A stretch of 64,000 nt of DNA from Flavobacterium micromati. GTDB taxonomy: Bacteria; Bacteroidota; Bacteroidia; Flavobacteriales; Flavobacteriaceae. Shown here piece by piece: positions 11,922 to 21,144 of this stretch; positions within the stretch are counted from its first letter, which is position 1, and each line of letters begins with the position of its first letter. A model generated the notes under the pieces. The model made no database searches. It saw only the letters and a program-made list of their open reading frames with translations, and was not told where the DNA came from. The stretch spans positions 62,001 to 126,000 of the forward strand of contig NZ_FQWF01000010.1 of assembly GCF_900129585.1 (NCBI RefSeq), given 5' to 3'. The translations under genes were made by a program, and so were the position numbers.

Positions 11922-12296
11922 ATGGAATTTCAAAAAGACAATAACTTTATTTCGGGGAGAATTAAAAGTTTTACGTTTGCTTTCCAAGGTGCTAAAAAAT
12001 TAATCACAACGGAGCACAGTATTATGGTGCAATTCTCTTTAGGAATTATCATGACTATTACTGGTTTTTATTTTGGTATCTCTAAAACAGAGTGGCTTTT
12101 TCAAACAATGGCTATTGGCTTAGTACTTAGCGTTGAAGGATTAAATACGGCAGTTGAAAAAATCGCTGATTTTATTCATCCAAGTTATCATCAAAAAATT
12201 GGATTTATTAAAGATATTGCTGCTGGGGCAGTATTTTTTGCTGCATTGACAGCAGTCATAATTGGTTTAACAATTTACGTACCTATAATTTTTTAG
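11922..12296 (+). CDS. dgkA: Diacylglycerol/undecaprenol kinase family protein
   Basis: The protein is 124 residues with three hydrophobic helices. It has the family signature SVEGLNTAVEKIADF on helix 2, with catalytic Glu and Asn, and a basic N-terminal RIKSFTFAFQGAKKL segment. It would phosphorylate diacylglycerol or undecaprenol at the inner membrane. In Bacteroidota the substrate is often undecaprenol, but the sequence does not decide this. It lies between tpx and ftsK with gaps of 9 and 19 bases. Confidence 0.93.
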   Translation: MEFQKDNNFISGRIKSFTFAFQGAKKLITTEHSIMVQFSLGIIMTITGFYFGISKTEWLFQTMAIGLVLSVEGLNTAVEKIADFIHPSYHQKIGFIKDIAAGAVFFAALTAVIIGLTIYVPIIF

Positions 12297-12315
12297 GTAT
12301 TATTACAAATTTTAG

Positions 12316-14760
12316 ATGGCAAAATCAACAAAAGCTACTCCTTCAAATAAAAAAGCTGAGACTAAATCAGGGCCTAAAATTACATCACAGCTAACCAAGC
12401 AACATAAAATTGTTATTGGTTCTTTGTTGGTTTTATTTTCCATAGCATTAGTTGTTGCCTTTATATCTTTTTTTATCTATGGACAACAAGATCAAAGCGC
12501 AGTTCAGCAGTTAGGTGATAGAACAGAAGTTGTTGGAAACTGGTTGGGAAAATTTGGTGCTTTTTTAGCTGATTTACTCATTTACAAGGGCTTTGGAGTT
12601 GCTGCTTTTATATTTGGACGCTTATTTTTTCTCTCTGGAATTTATTTGGTTTTAGGAATCAGTGTTCGGAAATTAAAAAGTATTTGGTTTTGGGATCTAT
12701 TCGTAATCATAATTTTATCAGTATTATTTGGATTTTTTGCGACTTCAGCACCAGAATTAGGTGGAACAATTGGTTATGAGTTGAATTTATTTCTACAAGA
12801 TTACATTGGGAAAACCGGAACGCTATTAGTCTTATTGTTTGGTTTAATTGTTTATATTATTTTTAAACTACAACTCTCTCCAGATAGCATTCAGTCCTTT
12901 TTTAATGATTCTAAAAAAGAAATGAATTCAACTGCTTTGACCAATCTATTAAATCATACAGCAGGAGACTACAATTTAGAAGAATTTGCTGTCAATGATG
13001 AAGATGATGATATTCATTTAAAAACAAATGGTTCTCTGTTTGAAATCAATAAGGAAGCCTTAAAACCTACCATAAGTAATTCGTCTGATATACAAAGAGA
13101 ACCAATTGCTAGGCAGCTTACTATGGAAGTTACTCCTCCTCCATTTCCAGAAGTTATTGTGTCTGCTAGTGACTCATTTGTAATAGAAACAGCGGCTGAA
13201 GAAGATATTATTGAAGAAAATTTAGCTTCTAGATTAGTGGCTGATTTTGGATTATTTGATCCTACTTTGGATTTATCCAATTATAAATTCCCAGTAATTG
13301 ATTTATTAAAAGAATATTCCACGGGCGGAATTACAATTAATCAGGAAGAATTAGAGGAAAATAAAAACCGAATTGTAGATACGCTTCGCAATTACAAAAT
13401 AGAAATCGCGCAGATAAAAGCGACTGTTGGACCATCAGTGACCTTATATGAAATTGTCCCCGAGGCAGGAATTAGGATCTCTAAAATAAAAAGTTTAGAG
13501 GATGATATTGCATTATCACTGTCGGCATTGGGAATTCGTATCATAGCGCCTATTCCAGGAAAGGGAACTATAGGAATTGAAGTTCCGAATAAGAATCCAA
13601 CAATGGTTTCTATGAAAAGTGTTATTGGCTCAGCCAAATTTCAAGAAGCAGAAATGGAATTACCAATTGCTCTTGGAAAAACAATTTCAAATGAAACTTT
13701 CGTCGTTGATCTAGCTAAAATGCCACACTTACTAATGGCTGGCGCGACCGGACAAGGAAAATCCGTAGGCTTAAACGCTGTCTTGACTTCACTTTTGTAT
13801 AAAAAACACCCAGCAGAAGTCAAATTTGTCTTGGTTGATCCCAAAAAAGTTGAACTTACACTTTTTAACAAAATTGAAAGACATTATTTAGCTAAACTTC
13901 CAGACATGGATGATGCTATTATTACTGATAATGCCAAAGTAGTTAACACCTTGAACTCTCTTTGTGTAGAAATGGACAACCGATATTCATTGCTTAAAGA
14001 CGCAATGGTTCGAAATATTAAAGAATATAACGATAAATTTAAAGCGCGGAAACTAAATCCTGAAAATGGACATCGATTTCTACCATATATAGTATTAGTT
14101 GTTGACGAATTTGCCGATTTGATTATGACAGCTGGAAAAGAAGTCGAAGTTCCTATAGCGCGTTTAGCGCAACTGGCGCGGGCAATTGGAATACATTTAA
14201 TTATTGCTACACAAAGACCATCTGTGAATGTTATTACTGGACTCATAAAAGCCAATTTCCCCGCTAGAATTGCCTTTAGAGTAACCTCAAAAATAGATTC
14301 TAGAACAATCCTAGATACACAAGGCGCTGATCAATTAATAGGACGCGGAGATATGCTTTATACAAATGGGAATGATGTAGTGCGGGTACAATGTGCTTTT
14401 ATTGACACACCAGAAGTAGAAAAAATAACCGAATTTATAGGTTCACAAAAAGCATACGCCACCGCTTATTTACTTCCAGAGTTTGTAGGTGAGGAAAGCG
14501 GCATAAATCTTGATATGGATATTTCCGACAGAGATACCTTATTTAGAGAAGCCGCTGAGATTATTGTAAATGCGCAGCAAGGATCAGCTTCTTTATTACA
14601 ACGAAAACTTAAATTAGGTTACAATAGAGCAGGTAGGTTGATAGATCAACTGGAAGCCGCGGGAATTGTTGGCCCTTTTGAAGGAAGTAAAGCACGAAGC
14701 GTCAATATTTTAGATATGAGTTCTCTTGATCAATTTTTCAGTAATGAACAAAATAAATAA
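12316..14760 (+). CDS. ftsK: DNA translocase FtsK
   Basis: This 814-residue translocase has about four N-terminal membrane helices (residues 35-185) and an acidic linker. The RecA-like motor has Walker A GATGQGKSVGLNA (about residue 477) and Walker B IVLVVDEFADLI. A C-terminal gamma winged-helix domain (about 750-805) reads KLGYNRAGRLIDQLEAAGIVG. It pumps DNA at the septum and activates XerCD at dif. It precedes the LolA-like and LptF/G genes by a few bases, an arrangement common in Flavobacteriaceae. Confidence 0.97.
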   Translation: MAKSTKATPSNKKAETKSGPKITSQLTKQHKIVIGSLLVLFSIALVVAFISFFIYGQQDQSAVQQLGDRTEVVGNWLGKFGAFLADLLIYKGFGVAAFIFGRLFFLSGIYLVLGISVRKLKSIWFWDLFVIIILSVLFGFFATSAPELGGTIGYELNLFLQDYIGKTGTLLVLLFGLIVYIIFKLQLSPDSIQSFFNDSKKEMNSTALTNLLNHTAGDYNLEEFAVNDEDDDIHLKTNGSLFEINKEALKPTISNSSDIQREPIARQLTMEVTPPPFPEVIVSASDSFVIETAAEEDIIEENLASRLVADFGLFDPTLDLSNYKFPVIDLLKEYSTGGITINQEELEENKNRIVDTLRNYKIEIAQIKATVGPSVTLYEIVPEAGIRISKIKSLEDDIALSLSALGIRIIAPIPGKGTIGIEVPNKNPTMVSMKSVIGSAKFQEAEMELPIALGKTISNETFVVDLAKMPHLLMAGATGQGKSVGLNAVLTSLLYKKHPAEVKFVLVDPKKVELTLFNKIERHYLAKLPDMDDAIITDNAKVVNTLNSLCVEMDNRYSLLKDAMVRNIKEYNDKFKARKLNPENGHRFLPYIVLVVDEFADLIMTAGKEVEVPIARLAQLARAIGIHLIIATQRPSVNVITGLIKANFPARIAFRVTSKIDSRTILDTQGADQLIGRGDMLYTNGNDVVRVQCAFIDTPEVEKITEFIGSQKAYATAYLLPEFVGEESGINLDMDISDRDTLFREAAEIIVNAQQGSASLLQRKLKLGYNRAGRLIDQLEAAGIVGPFEGSKARSVNILDMSSLDQFFSNEQNK

Positions 14761-14764
14761 AACA

Positions 14765-15454
14765 ATGAAATTAAGCAATCAAGAATCTGCAAAAAATTAT
14801 TTGAACGGAATATCACAAAAAGTCATCGTAATTACTACTTTACTACTTTTTAGTTTTTCAATTCAAGCACAAGATAAAAAAGCAAAACAACTTTTAGATG
14901 AAGTTACAGCTAAAGTTAAAAGTTACAGTAATATCACAATAGATTTTAAATATTCATTAAATAATGCAAAAGAAAATATAAACCAAGATAGCAAGGGGAA
15001 TGTAATTATGAAGGGCAATCAATATGTGTTGAGTTTCATGGGAGTTACAAAGGTATTTGACGGCAAAAAAACATACACAATTGTTCCAGAAGATGAAGAA
15101 ATTACTATTTCTACGGTAAATGATAAAGATGATAATGCCATAACCCCTTCAAAAATGCTTACATTTTTTAATTCAGGTTATAAGTATGAAATGGATATTT
15201 TGCAAAACGTAAAAGGGAGAAAAATTCAATATATCAAACTAGTCTCTACGAATCCAAAGGATTCTAGAAAAGAAGTTCTGCTTGGAATTGATGTTCAAAC
15301 AAAACATATTTATAATTTGATTGAAGTTGGAAAAAAAGGTACCAAAACAACTTTAACGGTTAATTCTTTTAAAACCAACCAACCTTTATCAAAAAATCAA
15401 TTTACATTTGTAGGGAGTAAATATCCAAATTACTACATCAACAAATTAGATTAG
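14765..15454 (+). CDS. LolA-like outer-membrane lipoprotein carrier
   Basis: The start is taken at the ATG 14765, four bases after the ftsK stop, giving 229 residues. An ATG at 14744 and a TTG at 14726 are in frame but lie inside ftsK. A signal peptide ends near SIQAQ, followed by a single beta-rich domain with KAKQLLDEVTAKVKSYSNITIDFKY, typical of LolA-like proteins that carry lipoproteins across the periplasm. GTG of the LptF/G gene follows 9 bases after the stop, so ftsK, this gene and the permease gene probably form an operon. Confidence 0.88.
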   Translation: MKLSNQESAKNYLNGISQKVIVITTLLLFSFSIQAQDKKAKQLLDEVTAKVKSYSNITIDFKYSLNNAKENINQDSKGNVIMKGNQYVLSFMGVTKVFDGKKTYTIVPEDEEITISTVNDKDDNAITPSKMLTFFNSGYKYEMDILQNVKGRKIQYIKLVSTNPKDSRKEVLLGIDVQTKHIYNLIEVGKKGTKTTLTVNSFKTNQPLSKNQFTFVGSKYPNYYINKLD

Positions 15455-15462
15455 TACATTAA

Positions 15463-16896
15463 GTGAAAATTCTTGACAAATACTTATTAAAAACCTTTCT
15501 GACTACATTTACTACCGTATTTGTAATCTTATTTTTCATATTTATACTTCAAACCGTTTGGTTATTTATAGCTGAATTAGCGGGAAAAGATTTAGATTTA
15601 GTGATGATTATAAAATTCTTAGCGTTTTCAATGCCAAGGATTGTACCTTTAGTTTTGCCGTTGTCTATCTTGCTATCGTCAATAATGACTTTTGGAAATT
15701 TAGCTGAAAATTATGAATTTGCTGCAATGAAATCTTCTGGAATTTCGCTTCAAAGAGCGATGAGAAGTTTAACGGTTTTTATCATATTGTTGAGTATTGT
15801 TGCTTTTTTCTTTTCTAACAATGTAATTCCTTTTGCTGAGTATAAGTTCATCAATTTTAGGAAAAACATTGCTCAAGTTAAGCCTGCTTTAGCTATTACT
15901 GAAGGACAATTTAGTGATGTTGGTTTTTATAATATTAAAGTCAACAAAAAAAGTGGAGCAGAAGGAAATACGCTCACCGGAATAACTATTCATAAAAAAT
16001 CTCAAACTGGTGATGGCAGTAAAACAGTTATTAAAGCTAAAAATGGCGAATTAATTAGCAGTGAGGAAAGTAGTATTTTACAATTAGTTCTCAATGATGG
16101 TTATTATTACGAAGATATTGTACCTAAAAATTATAGTGATCGTGACAAAATGCCTTTCGCGAAAAGCTCATTTAAAAAACAAATTATTAATATTGATTTA
16201 TCAGAATTGAATAAAGTGGATATCAAGGAAGAATCAGTAGCCAATACAAATACAATGCTAACGGTCAATGAATTGAACTATACTTTAGATTCCTTAAAAA
16301 AGAATATGAAAAGTGATATCATTTCGTTTGCAGAAAACAGCAATCTCAAGATTGCCTATCCTGAAAAAAATAAGGCGATTATCAGCAAGAGAAATAAGTT
16401 ACTTCCAAAAGATATATTGTCGTTATATACCAACCAAGAAAAATCTAATATTTTACAGTTAGCAAAAAGTACACTTGAAAATAGTATTTATTCAATTGAC
16501 AGTACAAATAGTGAATTACTTAACAAGCAAAAAAACATAAACAACCACTTATTAGCATTTTATGATAAGTTTGTTATTGTTTTTGCATGCTTTTTGATGT
16601 TTTTTATTGGAGCGCCTTTGGGAGCAATAATTAGAAAAGGAGGACTTGGTCTTCCCATAGTTTTTGCTATTTTGATCTTTATCAATTTCCATTTTATAAA
16701 TACCTTTGGAAAAAGATTAGCGCAGGAAAATGGAATGACACCATTTATGGGAGCTTGGATTTCCTCCTTCGTTTTGACTCCTTTAGCCATATTGTTAACT
16801 TATAGAGCCACAAATGATATTGGATTAATAAATATGGATGTTATACTGGCTCCTTTCCAAAAAATTATTAAAAAATTATTCCCATCACAAAACTAA
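15463..16896 (+). CDS. LptF/LptG (YjgP/YjgQ) family permease
   Basis: The 477-residue protein starts at a GTG ([16 protein letters not shown]). It has three N-terminal and three C-terminal membrane helices around a large periplasmic beta domain, as in LptF/LptG, which drive lipopolysaccharide transport with LptB. The segment [22 protein letters not shown] is characteristic. The central periplasmic part contains a longer helical insert than in enterobacteria. It sits between a LolA-like gene and ribB, 8 bases from the latter. Confidence 0.93.
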   Translation: MKILDKYLLKTFLTTFTTVFVILFFIFILQTVWLFIAELAGKDLDLVMIIKFLAFSMPRIVPLVLPLSILLSSIMTFGNLAENYEFAAMKSSGISLQRAMRSLTVFIILLSIVAFFFSNNVIPFAEYKFINFRKNIAQVKPALAITEGQFSDVGFYNIKVNKKSGAEGNTLTGITIHKKSQTGDGSKTVIKAKNGELISSEESSILQLVLNDGYYYEDIVPKNYSDRDKMPFAKSSFKKQIINIDLSELNKVDIKEESVANTNTMLTVNELNYTLDSLKKNMKSDIISFAENSNLKIAYPEKNKAIISKRNKLLPKDILSLYTNQEKSNILQLAKSTLENSIYSIDSTNSELLNKQKNINNHLLAFYDKFVIVFACFLMFFIGAPLGAIIRKGGLGLPIVFAILIFINFHFINTFGKRLAQENGMTPFMGAWISSFVLTPLAILLTYRATNDIGLINMDVILAPFQKIIKKLFPSQN

Positions 16897-16904
16897 ACCC
16901 TGAA

Positions 16905-18038
16905 ATGGACTTAAATAAAATAAAGTTGAACACAATTGAAGAAGCGATAGAAGACATTAGACAAGGAAAAATTATTATTGTTGTTGATGATGAGGATCGT
17001 GAAAATGAAGGTGATTTCTTGGCTGCAGCCGAAAAGGTAACTCCCGAAATGATCAATTTTATGGCTACTCACGGTCGCGGATTAATATGTGCGCCGTTAA
17101 CAGAAAGTCGGTGTAAAGAATTAGGTTTGCATGTAATGGTTAGCAATAACACAGACCCAATGGAAACCGCTTTTACGGTTTCAGTAGATTTAAAAGGCAA
17201 CGGTGTTACCACAGGAATTTCAGCATCAGATAGGGCAAAAACCATTTTAGCATTAGTTAATCCAAGTACTAAGCCGCATGAATTAGCGAGACCAGGACAT
17301 ATTTTTCCATTGATTGCAAAACAAGGAGGCGTTTTAAGACGAACGGGCCACACAGAAGCAGCAATAGATTTTGCACGTTTGGCAGGTTTTAAATCGGCTG
17401 GAGTCATTGTCGAAATTATGAACGAAGATGGCACAATGGCGCGTTTACCGCAACTGGTAGAAGTCGCTCGCAAGTTTGACTTAAAATTGGTTTCAATTGA
17501 GGACCTTGTAGCGTACAGAATGCAACATGATAGTTTGATCATCAAAAAGGAAGATTTTAATATCGAGACTCGTTTTGGTGCTTTTAGACTTAGAGCTTAT
17601 CAACAAACTACAAATAAACAAATACACATTGCACTTACTAAAGGCATGTGGAATTTGGGCGAGTCAATTTTGACACGTATTAATTCTTCACAAGTCAACA
17701 ATGATTTATTGGGAACGTTAACTAACAATGCTGATCAGCAATTAGACGATATGTTCCAAGTAATAAATGAGGAAGGAAAAGGCGCTGTTATTTTTATAAA
17801 TCAAGATATGCAGGCTGTAAATTTCTTAAATCGAATTTCAGAGCTAAAACAATTACAAAGTGAAGGCATATTAAAAGCGCCAAAACTTGTTATCGATAGT
17901 AAAGATTTTGGGATTGGAGCTCAAATACTGCATGATATCGACATTTCAAAAATTAGATTAGTGTCTAATACCGAAGGAACAAAACGTGTTGGAATGATTG
18001 GATACGGCTTAGAAATCACAGAATATGTAAGTTATTAA
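16905..18038 (+). CDS. ribB: 3,4-dihydroxy-2-butanone-4-phosphate synthase with degenerate GTP cyclohydrolase II domain
   Basis: The 377-residue protein has an intact RibB half (residues 1-205). It contains the metal/phosphate acidic loop [21 protein letters not shown] and [17 protein letters not shown], and makes DHBP from ribulose-5-phosphate for riboflavin. The C-terminal half has the RibA fold ([22 protein letters not shown]) but lacks the three zinc Cys. Where RibA has the CLTGDVFGS...RCDCG region, this protein reads [23 protein letters not shown] cyclohydrolase activity is therefore unlikely here. The half may have a structural role, and a separate RibA would be needed elsewhere. Confidence 0.93.
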   Translation: MDLNKIKLNTIEEAIEDIRQGKIIIVVDDEDRENEGDFLAAAEKVTPEMINFMATHGRGLICAPLTESRCKELGLHVMVSNNTDPMETAFTVSVDLKGNGVTTGISASDRAKTILALVNPSTKPHELARPGHIFPLIAKQGGVLRRTGHTEAAIDFARLAGFKSAGVIVEIMNEDGTMARLPQLVEVARKFDLKLVSIEDLVAYRMQHDSLIIKKEDFNIETRFGAFRLRAYQQTTNKQIHIALTKGMWNLGESILTRINSSQVNNDLLGTLTNNADQQLDDMFQVINEEGKGAVIFINQDMQAVNFLNRISELKQLQSEGILKAPKLVIDSKDFGIGAQILHDIDISKIRLVSNTEGTKRVGMIGYGLEITEYVSY

Positions 18039-18140
18039 GAGAAATTTGATTTGAATATAAAAATAATTGTTTTGTTAATGCGAAGGAAATGAAACAATTA
18101 AAAATTACTTTAAAAAACAGCTATAATTTTTATCAAATTC

Positions 18141-18172
18141 TTTTTGTAAATCGAAAAAGGTAACTATATTTG
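18141..18172 (+). promoter_or_regulatory. Promoter of tRNA-Ser
   Basis: TTTTTG (18141-18146) and TATATTTG (18165-18172), 18 bases apart, match the Bacteroidota -33/-7 pattern. The tRNA starts 33 bases after the -7 element. Confidence 0.75.
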
Positions 18173-18204
18173 CACTCGCAATCAGGTAATGGTTGTCGCT
18201 CACT

Positions 18205-18292
18205 GGAGAAATGGCAGAGCGGTCGAATGCGGCAGTCTTGAAAACTGTTGACTGTAACAGGTCCGGGGGTTCGAATCCCTCTTTCTCCGCCA
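18205..18292 (+). tRNA. tRNA-Ser(UGA)
   Basis: The 88-base class II tRNA has a perfect 7-bp acceptor stem (GGAGAAA with TTTCTCC), G discriminator and encoded CCA. The anticodon loop CTTGAAAA has anticodon UGA. There is a long variable arm and T-loop GGTTCGAATCC. The integrase gene lies 270 bases downstream in the same direction, so the 3' end of this tRNA gene is the probable attachment site of the element. No second copy of the tRNA 3' end is visible in the window, so the right junction is outside. Confidence 0.97.
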
Positions 18293-18316
18293 GTATAAAA
18301 ACAAATGGTATCAAAA

Positions 18317-18347
18317 CCCCGTAAATCTTATGATTTACGGGGTTTTT
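18317..18347 (+). terminator. Terminator after tRNA-Ser
   Basis: CCCCGTAAATC (18317-18327) pairs perfectly with GATTTACGGGG (18332-18342) around a TTAT loop, followed by five T. Confidence 0.92.
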
Positions 18348-18402
18348 GCTTTTACGACATAGTCAAATTATTCATCTAATCTCATCTTTAAAGAGACTAA
18401 AT

Positions 18403-18436
18403 CGAGACCCTAACAAATTCAACAATTAGGGTCTCG
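18403..18436. repeat. 11-bp inverted repeat between tRNA and integrase
   Basis: CGAGACCCTAA (18403-18413) is repeated inverted as TTAGGGTCTCG (18426-18436) with a 12-base spacer. It has no T-run, so it is not a typical terminator. It may be a recombinase or excisionase arm site. Confidence 0.6.
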
Positions 18437-18471
18437 CTAAATCTCCTTAAACCCTACAAACATTATGTTTT

Positions 18472-18495
18472 ACGACTAGTTCAACGACTAGTTCA
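18472..18495. repeat. Tandem 12-bp direct repeat with ACTAGT cores
   Basis: ACGACTAGTTCA occurs twice in immediate tandem. Each copy contains the palindrome ACTAGT. It lies 67 bases before the integrase start, a position suited to an integrase arm site or an operator of the integrase gene. Confidence 0.6.
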
Positions 18496-18562
18496 TTATG
18501 TAAACATCTTGTTTGGTATCCTGAAGAGATCTAAATTGAATAATAATTAAAAGGTTACCACT

Positions 18563-19810
18563 ATGAAGACAAAAATCACATTGCACTATTATGCTAAAAG
18601 CACCAAAGCCAACACATCTGGTCAATTACCAATCTATATTAGATTGACCGTGGATGGAAAACGAATGGAGTTCAGTTCAAAGAAATTCATTGATGCAACA
18701 AAATGGTCAGCCGAATTGTCAAAAATGAAAGGGACCTCAGAGGAAGCCCGTTCATTAAATGAATACCTTAATTTAATGAAATCCAAAATATATGACATTC
18801 AAATGGAGTTAATCCACAAAAACGAATTGCTCACACTTGAAGTTTTCAAAAACAAACTAATAGGTATCGAAGAACGCTCTAGAACCCTCATCCCTATCTT
18901 TCAAGACCACAACAACAAAATCAAAGAATTGGTGGGTAAAGAATATGCACCAGGAACGTTAGAGCGTTACAAGACCTCGTTAAAACATACCATCGATTTT
19001 CTCGAATGGAAATACAAAATATCCGATATCGAGATTGATAAAATAAACCATGCCTTTATTACCGATTATGAATTTTACTTGCGCAGCGTTAGGAATTGCG
19101 CCAACAACACCGCGGTGAAATACATAAAGAACTTCAGTAAAATCATAAAGATATGCTTGGCCAATAATTGGATTGAAAGAAACCCTTTCAGTAACTACAA
19201 AGCCAAAGTCAGAGAAGTAGAACGCGTATATTTATCACAGGAAGAGATTGAGAATATTATCAACAAAGATTTTAAAACAGATAGACTCTCATTAGTACGC
19301 GATATCTTCCTTTTTAGCTGCTTTACCGGTTTGGCTTACATCGATGTCAAAAACTTAACAAAGTCCCACATAAGCCGTGGTATTGACGGGGAGAAATGGA
19401 TATTCACCCACCGCCAGAAAACAGAAACGGCTTCGAAAATTCCAATTCTTCCAATTACACAAATGATAATTGATAAATACGAAGATCATCCAGAAAGCAA
19501 CAATCAAAATAAATTATTACCCATTTTGAGTAACCAGAAAATGAACGCCTATTTAAAGGAAATTGCTGGCGTTTGTGAAATTAAAAAAGAACTTACCTTC
19601 CACATTGCCCGACATACTTTTGCTACCACAGTAACACTCACGAACGGTGTTCCCATTGAAAGTGTAAGCAAAATGCTTGGACACAAAAACTTACGAACCA
19701 CTCAACATTATGCAAAGGTTTTAGATAAAAAAGTGAGTGAGGATATGATGATTTTGAGGAAAAAAATGTTAAAAAGCAACAATGAAAAAATTATCAAAAA
19801 GGCCAATTAG
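18563..19810 (+). CDS. Tyrosine integrase, IntDOT/Bacteroidota element type
   Basis: This 415-residue tyrosine recombinase has an N-terminal arm-binding domain (residues 1-105, with IYIRLTVDGKRMEF and KKFIDATKW), a core-binding SAM-like domain (about 110-210) and a catalytic domain. Visible catalytic residues are the Lys region RQKT, HIARH (His-x-x-Arg), LGH and the nucleophile Tyr in TQHYAKV. The first catalytic Arg position reads FTGLAYIDV, with Ala instead of Arg. IntDOT of CTnDOT is also known to lack this Arg. It lies directly downstream of tRNA-Ser and presumably integrated the island. Confidence 0.95.
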   Translation: MKTKITLHYYAKSTKANTSGQLPIYIRLTVDGKRMEFSSKKFIDATKWSAELSKMKGTSEEARSLNEYLNLMKSKIYDIQMELIHKNELLTLEVFKNKLIGIEERSRTLIPIFQDHNNKIKELVGKEYAPGTLERYKTSLKHTIDFLEWKYKISDIEIDKINHAFITDYEFYLRSVRNCANNTAVKYIKNFSKIIKICLANNWIERNPFSNYKAKVREVERVYLSQEEIENIINKDFKTDRLSLVRDIFLFSCFTGLAYIDVKNLTKSHISRGIDGEKWIFTHRQKTETASKIPILPITQMIIDKYEDHPESNNQNKLLPILSNQKMNAYLKEIAGVCEIKKELTFHIARHTFATTVTLTNGVPIESVSKMLGHKNLRTTQHYAKVLDKKVSEDMMILRKKMLKSNNEKIIKKAN

Positions 19811-19842
19811 AATTCCGCGCACCCCCGTGAGACGCTAGCTTA

Positions 19843-20892
19843 TTATTTATGTATGTTTTGTGGAAAGATAAATTTTTGGTCTTTCAAAATTGCTATGATC
19901 GCATCTGATATTTCAAAAACTTTTCCATTATAATTATTGTCTAACAAAATGACCGTAAACTTTTCATTAATATCCGAAACTAAAATGGCTTCATAATTTC
20001 CAGCTCTTCCATCGTGTAAATGCTCAATCAAATTTTCATCTTTGTATTTTGCTTGTCCTAAAGCTGATTGAGTTTGTTCTAAATCAAATTGTTGACCTAT
20101 TTCATACAGCGATTGATTATTAATTATTTTTTTTGAATGAAGACAATTTACCCATTTTAGTAAATCAATAGTTGTTAAGTAAGTTCCTCCCGTTATTTGC
20201 AAGTCCGTTTTATCTTGAACTAGATTATTATTAAACCCTTTAGCTATATTTTTTTCATTCCCAAAAGGTGTCAAAATAGACGAATTCATTTTGCAAGGTT
20301 TAAATATGTACTTTTCTGCATACATTTTAAAGGACATGCATGTTAATCGTTCAACAATAAATTGCCTTAAAAAAATATTATTGTTATTGTAATCGTAATT
20401 TGTGCCAGGTTTAAAATCAAGAGTGTCGGTTAGCTTTAAACCATCAAAAAGGTCTTTGTCATTGTTAATAATTTTCCAGTTTACGTTAGGTATGCCGCTA
20501 GTATATTGTAATAAATCTCTAATTGCTACTTCATTTGCCCATTTTGGTAATTCAGGAATAAATTTAGAGACCTTATCGTCCAACTGTAATTTCCCTTGTT
20601 CCTGCAATTGCATTAAAGCTACCGCACTAAATTCTTTTGTTATAGATCCGATATTAAATCTATAAGCAGCATTTAATTTCTTCTTTTTTGTTACATCAGT
20701 AAAACCAAATGACTCTTGGTAAATTATTTTATCATTTTTTGAAACAAGTACGTTTCCATTAAAAACCCCAATTTGGTTTGACCATTTCATCAGAGAGTCA
20801 ATTTGCTCTATTTTTTTTGTTTGAGCAAATGTATTATTTGTCAGAACTAAGAGAATAGTAAAAATTGAGAATAGTTGTTTGTAATGTTGCAT
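19843..20892 (-). CDS. Serine hydrolase of the beta-lactamase/class C family, exported
   Basis: The 349-residue protein has a signal peptide ending near NTFAQ. Its catalytic motifs are SITK (Ser-x-x-Lys, about residue 83), YDYNNN (Tyr-x-Asn, about residue 173) and HDGRAG in place of KTG, the pattern of PF00144 enzymes. Such proteins are esterases, D-aminopeptidases or PBP-like enzymes more often than true beta-lactamases. It converges on the integrase gene, with only 32 bases between the two stops. It may be passenger cargo of the island. Confidence 0.9.
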   Translation of the reverse strand: MQHYKQLFSIFTILLVLTNNTFAQTKKIEQIDSLMKWSNQIGVFNGNVLVSKNDKIIYQESFGFTDVTKKKKLNAAYRFNIGSITKEFSAVALMQLQEQGKLQLDDKVSKFIPELPKWANEVAIRDLLQYTSGIPNVNWKIINNDKDLFDGLKLTDTLDFKPGTNYDYNNNNIFLRQFIVERLTCMSFKMYAEKYIFKPCKMNSSILTPFGNEKNIAKGFNNNLVQDKTDLQITGGTYLTTIDLLKWVNCLHSKKIINNQSLYEIGQQFDLEQTQSALGQAKYKDENLIEHLHDGRAGNYEAILVSDINEKFTVILLDNNYNGKVFEISDAIIAILKDQKFIFPQNIHK

Positions 20893-20982
20893 AATTTTTA
20901 AATTATTGTTATTAATTATCGGTTTTAATTAGCTGTCGCTCACTGCTAATTTTTCTAAAAACCAATAAAACGTCATTAAAAC

Positions 20983-21105
20983 TTAATTCCGAGTAAATAT
21001 GATTGATTTGTCATAAAAAAATGTCTTGACGTAAAAGACTTCACCTTTATCAGTAAAACATCCATTTCTCCCAGTTACATCCATGATGAGTTTTAATTGT
21101 TCGTG
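20983..21105 (-). pseudogene. Possible C-terminal gene relic
   Basis: On the minus strand a frame without an evident start reads HEQLKLIMDVTGRNGCFTDK and on to a TAA at 20983, about 40 codons. It looks like the end of a protein rather than random DNA, but I cannot name the family. An in-frame ATG at 21084 could start a 33-residue peptide. The nearby 12-base palindrome GTTGCAGGCAAC (about 21130) may be a recombination scar. The rest of the 20893-21144 gap shows nothing else. Confidence 0.3.
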
Positions 21106-21144
21106 CTACGCACACAAGGAAACTCTAGCTGTTGCAGGCAACTC

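Noticed and set aside
18105..18314. Minus-strand 69-codon frame across the tRNA
   Set aside because: It is the reverse of the tRNA gene and terminator. No protein-like features.
18194..20945. 12-mer TGTCGCTCACTG at 18194 and 20934 as an att repeat
   Set aside because: A single 12-base match is expected by chance among many pairs in 64 kb, and the flanks do not match.
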